Positions 59,643 through 64,000 of a stretch of 64,000 nt of DNA are shown here, piece after piece (positions within the stretch are counted from its first letter, which is position 1; every line of letters begins with the position of its first letter). Position numbers and translations under genes: made by a program. The stretch is from Verrucomicrobiota bacterium (lineage in GTDB: Bacteria; Verrucomicrobiota; Verrucomicrobiia; Limisphaerales; UBA8199), in NCBI GenBank assembly GCA_012517205.1, contig JAAYVL010000022.1, forward strand, positions 21,384 to 85,383, given 5' to 3'. The notes under the pieces are model-generated. The model made no database searches and was not told the origin of the DNA. It saw only the letters and a list, made by a program, of their open reading frames with translations.

Positions 59643-61934
59643 TTATTGTGCGAACTGTTCTAACAGCCAGCGGCAGGCGATTACTTTCTCGACGAGGTCC
59701 AAAGGCAGGTAGAAATATTGGCAGGAGGGTTCAAAGCCGATCCGCGAATCCTGCCGTGTGAGGGTGTAGAGCTGGCGCGCCAAAGCGATTTCGGACTCCA
59801 GGCAGCGAGCGGCTTCCGTCCGCAACCGCCGGCGGTCTTCGGCGGGGAGGGCCGCCGGGGGGCGGGCGAGCGCGTCGCGGGCGAGGATGAAACGCGCCTG
59901 GTTGGCCACGGACTGGAAATGAATGGCCGCGGCCTGGGCCAGCCGCAGGTCGGCCCGGGCCTCGGCGCGGCGGCGGGCGGGCGCTTTGGCCACGGCCTGC
60001 CGCAATTCGGCAATGCCCGGCTGCCAGCCGGCGGCGATCTTCTCGAATTGCGCCGCGAAAATCTCCGGCGGGTAAGGACCGCGCCAGCCCTCCAGGTCGT
60101 CGTAGGGGAATCCCCACATGGTCGCCCGGTAGCCGGTTTTCACCGGGTAAAGCGCGTTGGCGGGGCCGTATTGGACGGGGGAGTTATAGACCACGCGGAT
60201 ATGAAAGGGGTACTGGCGAAAGGCATCGCTCATCAGAGACCATGCCTTGCGGGCGTGCGCGGCGCCAGCTCGGCCAAATCGTTCCCGCGCCAGCTCGTCC
60301 AGCGCGGTTTCGGGAGATGGCGCCGGGGAGCGGCTCAACCGGGCGGCAAGCTGGAGGTTAGGCGAGGGATAGCCGCCCATGGTCCAGCCGATCAGTTGGG
60401 CGTTCAGTTGGGTTGCGGAAACCAGCTTATGGGCGTGCGCGGCCACGAGGTCCAGCACCGGGAGGCAGGGCAGGCTGGCGATTTCGCAGGTGTTGTTGAA
60501 CGGGATTTCCGCCCCGATTTTCAGCCCGGCTTGCCGCGCGGCCTGCCAATGCGCCAGCGCGCGCGGGCCCGGCCCGACCGAGGAGATGGAATACTCGCCC
60601 ACGGTGCTCGGGATGCCGCCGCGCTCGATGGGCAGGTCCCATTCGCTGACCGACATCAGCCAGGCCGTTCGGGGCAGGCGCGCGATGATGTCCGGGGCGC
60701 GGCCATGCCCCCGCCAGCCCCAGTCCGACAGGAGCACGCGGGCCGCGGGGTTGCCGCGGTGGACCCCCGCCTCGAGGACGGCCGCCACCTCGGAGATGAT
60801 GTCCGCGTCGCTGCGGGCCTGGCAGCGCTGACAGGAACGCCAGTTGCCATGCGACGCGCAACTGGTCAGGTTCTCCGACGCGGTGATCGCGTACACGCCC
60901 GCCAAACCGGGCACCCGCGCGAAGACGAAAGCCAGCGCGTCCTCCATCCATTGGCGCACCGCCGGGTGCGAGGTGCAGAGCGCGGTGGCATCGTCTTCCC
61001 GGACGCCGGCGAGATCCGGGCGTTGCGCGAAGAAGGCCGCGGGCATCGCCCGGGGTTCATTCAGGTAGAGATAGACGCCGATGCCGTAGTGGCGCGCCCG
61101 TTTCACCAGGGTCTGAAGGTTGGCCAGGCGCTGTTCGTGGTGGACGCCAAACTCGGGGAACGCCGGGCCGCCGGGCGCGAGGTCGCGCAGGACGGCGTGC
61201 AGCCAGACGCCATTGATGCCCGCCGCGGAGAGCCGTTGCAGCAGTCCGTCGGGATAAGGATTCAACCGGGGGTTCAGCAGCGGGTCGCCATAGACGGCGA
61301 CGTAGGAATAGACCAGGCGCAGGGGGTCAGACTCGGCGGGCGCCGGTTTCCGCGGCGGGGCGCCTTGGGTTCGGGCAAGCTGCCGGACGAAGTCGAAGCG
61401 GGGCTCGGCCGGGCGCCGGATTTCCGCGCCAAAATCCGCCTCGACCACGCGGCGGATTTCGGCGGCGCGGCGCCGGGCGGCTTCGTCCGGAGGCTGGTAG
61501 CCGAGCGGCGCGCACCGGGGTTTCAACTGGCCCAGCTTGATCCACAGGAAGTCCTCCTCGCGCAGCATGAACGCCAGGCGTTCGGGCGTCAGCTCCAGCA
61601 GCTCCAGCAGTTGCTCATACGGCAGGAGATGCCAATTCCGGCGCAGCAGGGTGATATACCCTCGCTCGCGGAGCGCGCGGGGCACTTGGGCGGCCGGGGG
61701 CAGGCCCATGGACGCGGCCAGCGCGGTGATGTCCCGTTCCGAGGCTCCGACGATCTTTGCCAGCCGGGCAGGCTCGACGGCCTGCCAGTTGCGCCAGACG
61801 AACTCGTGGAGGCGGTCGGGGAAATGGCGGCTGATAAGGGGGGCTGGCGCGTCGCCGGCGGGCAATAATGTTTCCGCGGCAAAGCCGCCGCCCGCCCCGC
61901 CCAGGGCGGCCAGGCCCGCGCAGATGAGCGCCAT
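59643..61934 (-). CDS. Secreted glycosidase-like protein with helical N-terminal region
   Basis: Signal-like MALICAGLAALGGAGGGFAAE; barrel-like region 'GLLQRLSAAGINGVWLHAVLRDLA', 'YGIGVYLYLNEPRAMP', 'GVYAITASENLTSCASHGNWRSCQRC'. The ORF opening at 63881 is antisense to leuS; ATG at 61934 chosen. Confidence 0.75.
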   Translation of the reverse strand: MALICAGLAALGGAGGGFAAETLLPAGDAPAPLISRHFPDRLHEFVWRNWQAVEPARLAKIVGASERDITALAASMGLPPAAQVPRALRERGYITLLRRNWHLLPYEQLLELLELTPERLAFMLREEDFLWIKLGQLKPRCAPLGYQPPDEAARRRAAEIRRVVEADFGAEIRRPAEPRFDFVRQLARTQGAPPRKPAPAESDPLRLVYSYVAVYGDPLLNPRLNPYPDGLLQRLSAAGINGVWLHAVLRDLAPGGPAFPEFGVHHEQRLANLQTLVKRARHYGIGVYLYLNEPRAMPAAFFAQRPDLAGVREDDATALCTSHPAVRQWMEDALAFVFARVPGLAGVYAITASENLTSCASHGNWRSCQRCQARSDADIISEVAAVLEAGVHRGNPAARVLLSDWGWRGHGRAPDIIARLPRTAWLMSVSEWDLPIERGGIPSTVGEYSISSVGPGPRALAHWQAARQAGLKIGAEIPFNNTCEIASLPCLPVLDLVAAHAHKLVSATQLNAQLIGWTMGGYPSPNLQLAARLSRSPAPSPETALDELARERFGRAGAAHARKAWSLMSDAFRQYPFHIRVVYNSPVQYGPANALYPVKTGYRATMWGFPYDDLEGWRGPYPPEIFAAQFEKIAAGWQPGIAELRQAVAKAPARRRAEARADLRLAQAAAIHFQSVANQARFILARDALARPPAALPAEDRRRLRTEAARCLESEIALARQLYTLTRQDSRIGFEPSCQYFYLPLDLVEKVIACRWLLEQFAQ

Positions 61935-62154
61935 GAGGCCCTTGCGGTGGAGACGGGAGAATGGGGTTTGGTCCGCAACCGCGCGGCCAGGCCGGGTCGA
62001 GTGGCGGGGCGGCTTATCCACAGGAAGCGGCCCGGGAGCGCGGGCGCCCGGGGAGCGCGGGGCGGAGCGGGCGGATGAAATGGCCGACCATGCGCCGACC
62101 CTGACAGGAACCGGCGCGGGAGTCAACCCCCGGGGCGGCGGAGCAACTCCGTCA

Positions 62155-62183
62155 TTGTCTGCCGGGGCGGTTTCCGTGATAGT
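62155..62183 (+). promoter_or_regulatory. Candidate sigma70-type promoter immediately before leuS
   Basis: TTGTCT (62155-62160), 17-nt spacer, GATAGT (62178-62183), then 9 nt to ATG at 62193. Confidence 0.4.
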
Positions 62184-62192
62184 CTCGCGCTC

Positions 62193-64000
62193 ATGGCAAT
62201 CGGACGCAGACAGTATCCGTTTCATTTGATAGAGCCCAAATGGCAGCGCCAATGGGACGAGCAGCAGACGTTTCGCGCATGGAACCCGGGGGAGACGGTT
62301 CCGGCCGGGCATCCGTTTGCCTGGCGGCACGCGGGCGCGGGGCCGGAGCGATTGCCCAAGTTTTATATCCTCGACATGTTTCCCTATCCCTCGGGCGCGG
62401 GGCTGCACGTGGGGCATCCGGAGGGATATACGGCCACGGATATCCTGGCCCGGTATCGGCGCGCGCTGGGCTACAATGTGCTGCATCCGATCGGCTGGGA
62501 TGCCTTCGGCCTGCCCGCCGAGCAATACGCCATCAAAACCGGCCAGCACCCGCGCCGGACGACCGAGGAGAACATTGCGACCTTCAAGCGCCAGATCAAG
62601 AGCCTGGGCTTCAGCTACGATTGGAGCCGGGAGGTGGACACGACGGAACCGGAGTATTTTCGCTGGACCCAATGGATTTTTCTGCAGCTTTACCATTCGT
62701 GGTTCAACCCGCAAAGCAATAAGGCCGAGCCGATCGCGACGCTGCCCTACCCGCCGGAGCTGCAAAGCGGGGCGGGCCTCCCGGCGGCCGAGCTGGAGTC
62801 GAAACGCCGCGCCTACCGCGATGCGAAGCGGCTGGCCTATGTCACGGAGGCGCCGGTCTGGTGGTGCGAGCAGTTGGGCACGGTGCTGGCCAATGAGGAA
62901 GTCGTGGACGGCAAGAGCGAGGTGGGCGGTTTTCCCGTCACGCGCAAGCCGATGCGCCAATGGATGCTTCGCATTACGGCCTACGCGGAGCGCCTGCTGG
63001 AGGGCCTCGAGACGATCGATTGGAGCGACTCGCTCAAAGAGATGCAGCGCAACTGGATCGGGCGCAGCGAGGGGGCGGAGGTGGACTTCCGCATCGTCGG
63101 CGCGCCGGGGGTTATCCGCGTATTTACCACCCGCCCGGATACCTTGTTTGGGGCGACGTATATGGTGCTGGCGCCCGAGCATAAGCTGGTGGATGCCCTG
63201 ACCTCGCCGGCGCAGCGGCCGCAGGTCGAGGCCTACCGGGCGGCGGTGGCCCAGAAGAGCGATTTGGAGCGCACGGAGCTGGCCCGGGAGAAGACCGGCG
63301 TTTTCACGGGCGGCTATGCCCGCAACCCGGTGAACGGGCAGGAAATCCCGGTCTGGATTGCGGACTATGTGCTGCTCAGCTACGGCACGGGGGCGATCAT
63401 GGCGGTGCCGGGGCACGACACGCGCGACTTCGAGTTTGCCTCCCGGTTTAAGCTGCCGATCGTGCAGGTGGTCGAGCCGCCGGCCGGCGTGGATTGGCGC
63501 GGTTTTGTGGAGGACGGCATTTCGGTGAACTCGACCGGCGCGGATATTTCCATCAGCGGCCTGCCCACGCCGGAGGCCAAGCGCAAGATCACCGCGTGGC
63601 TGGAGGCGAAGGGGTGGGGCAAGCCGACCGTCAACTACAAGCTGCGGGACTGGCTGTTCAGCCGGCAGCGCTACTGGGGCGAGCCGTTCCCGATCCTTTG
63701 GAAGACGGGGCCGGACGGGCGGGCCTACCACGAGGCGCTTCCCGAATCCGCGCTGCCGCTGATGCCGCCGCCGCTGGAGGATTACAAACCCACGCCGGAT
63801 GGCCAGCCGCCGCTGGCGCGCGCGCGGGAGTGGCTGAACCTGCCCGAGGGCGCGACGCGCGAGACCAACACCATGCCGCAATGGGCCGGCAGTTGCTGGT
63901 ATTACCTCCGCTATTTGGACGCCCGCAACCGCGCGGCGTTTTGCGCGCCCGAGGCCGAGCGTTACTGGATGGGGACCTCCGCGCCCGCCGCGGCGCCCGC
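62193..64000 (+). CDS. leuS: Leucyl-tRNA synthetase (3' truncated by window end)
   Basis: My translation: [34 protein letters not shown]...[62 protein letters not shown]...; [16 protein letters not shown] downstream in the same frame. Absent from the ORF track because it has no stop in the window. Confidence 0.96.
   Translation, partial: MAIGRRQYPFHLIEPKWQRQWDEQQTFRAWNPGETVPAGHPFAWRHAGAGPERLPKFYILDMFPYPSGAGLHVGHPEGYTATDILARYRRALGYNVLHPIGWDAFGLPAEQYAIKTGQHPRRTTEENIATFKRQIKSLGFSYDWSREVDTTEPEYFRWTQWIFLQLYHSWFNPQSNKAEPIATLPYPPELQSGAGLPAAELESKRRAYRDAKRLAYVTEAPVWWCEQLGTVLANEEVVDGKSEVGGFPVTRKPMRQWMLRITAYAERLLEGLETIDWSDSLKEMQRNWIGRSEGAEVDFRIVGAPGVIRVFTTRPDTLFGATYMVLAPEHKLVDALTSPAQRPQVEAYRAAVAQKSDLERTELAREKTGVFTGGYARNPVNGQEIPVWIADYVLLSYGTGAIMAVPGHDTRDFEFASRFKLPIVQVVEPPAGVDWRGFVEDGISVNSTGADISISGLPTPEAKRKITAWLEAKGWGKPTVNYKLRDWLFSRQRYWGEPFPILWKTGPDGRAYHEALPESALPLMPPPLEDYKPTPDGQPPLARAREWLNLPEGATRETNTMPQWAGSCWYYLRYLDARNRAAFCAPEAERYWMGTSAPAAAP

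Noticed and set aside
62317-63201. 294-aa plus-strand ORF
   Set aside because: Out-of-frame reading of leuS; the correct frame starts at 62193 and stays open to the window end.
61935-63881. N-terminal half of the 1412-aa minus-strand ORF
   Set aside because: Antisense to leuS, which has clear motifs in frame; only 59643-61934 has a plausible signal peptide and conserved-looking protein.

Overview
GC-rich bacterial chromosomal window, probably Verrucomicrobiota. That assignment is inferred from gene content: futalosine-pathway MqnD, squalene-hopene cyclase, DUF1080/ThuA/Gfo-Idh-MocA enzymes, and secreted proteins ending in a '...FYRVR' module. I see about 43 credible protein genes and one tRNA-Arg(TCG). 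There is no CRISPR array, rRNA, prophage or intact transposon. Core modules: purF-purL-purQ-purS, pgsA-pgpA, shc-pyrK-pyrD, thiM, mqnD, UvrD-type helicase, lepB, rnr, topB-xerC and leuS (truncated by the window end). Accessory content: a secreted GH10 xylanase, several large secreted glycosidase-like proteins, a co-directional carbohydrate-metabolism block (~46.7-58.1 kb), and a HEAT / receiver-PATAN / small roadblock-like cassette. The best unexplained signal is a 93-bp, highly palindromic element present twice in opposite orientation (31662-31754 and 59121-59213). It carries five TGTACA-type cores in 11-bp phase. A shared 17-bp dyad lies about 105 bp to the same side of each copy. Most long overlapping ORFs in the supplied track are antisense artefacts of high GC.
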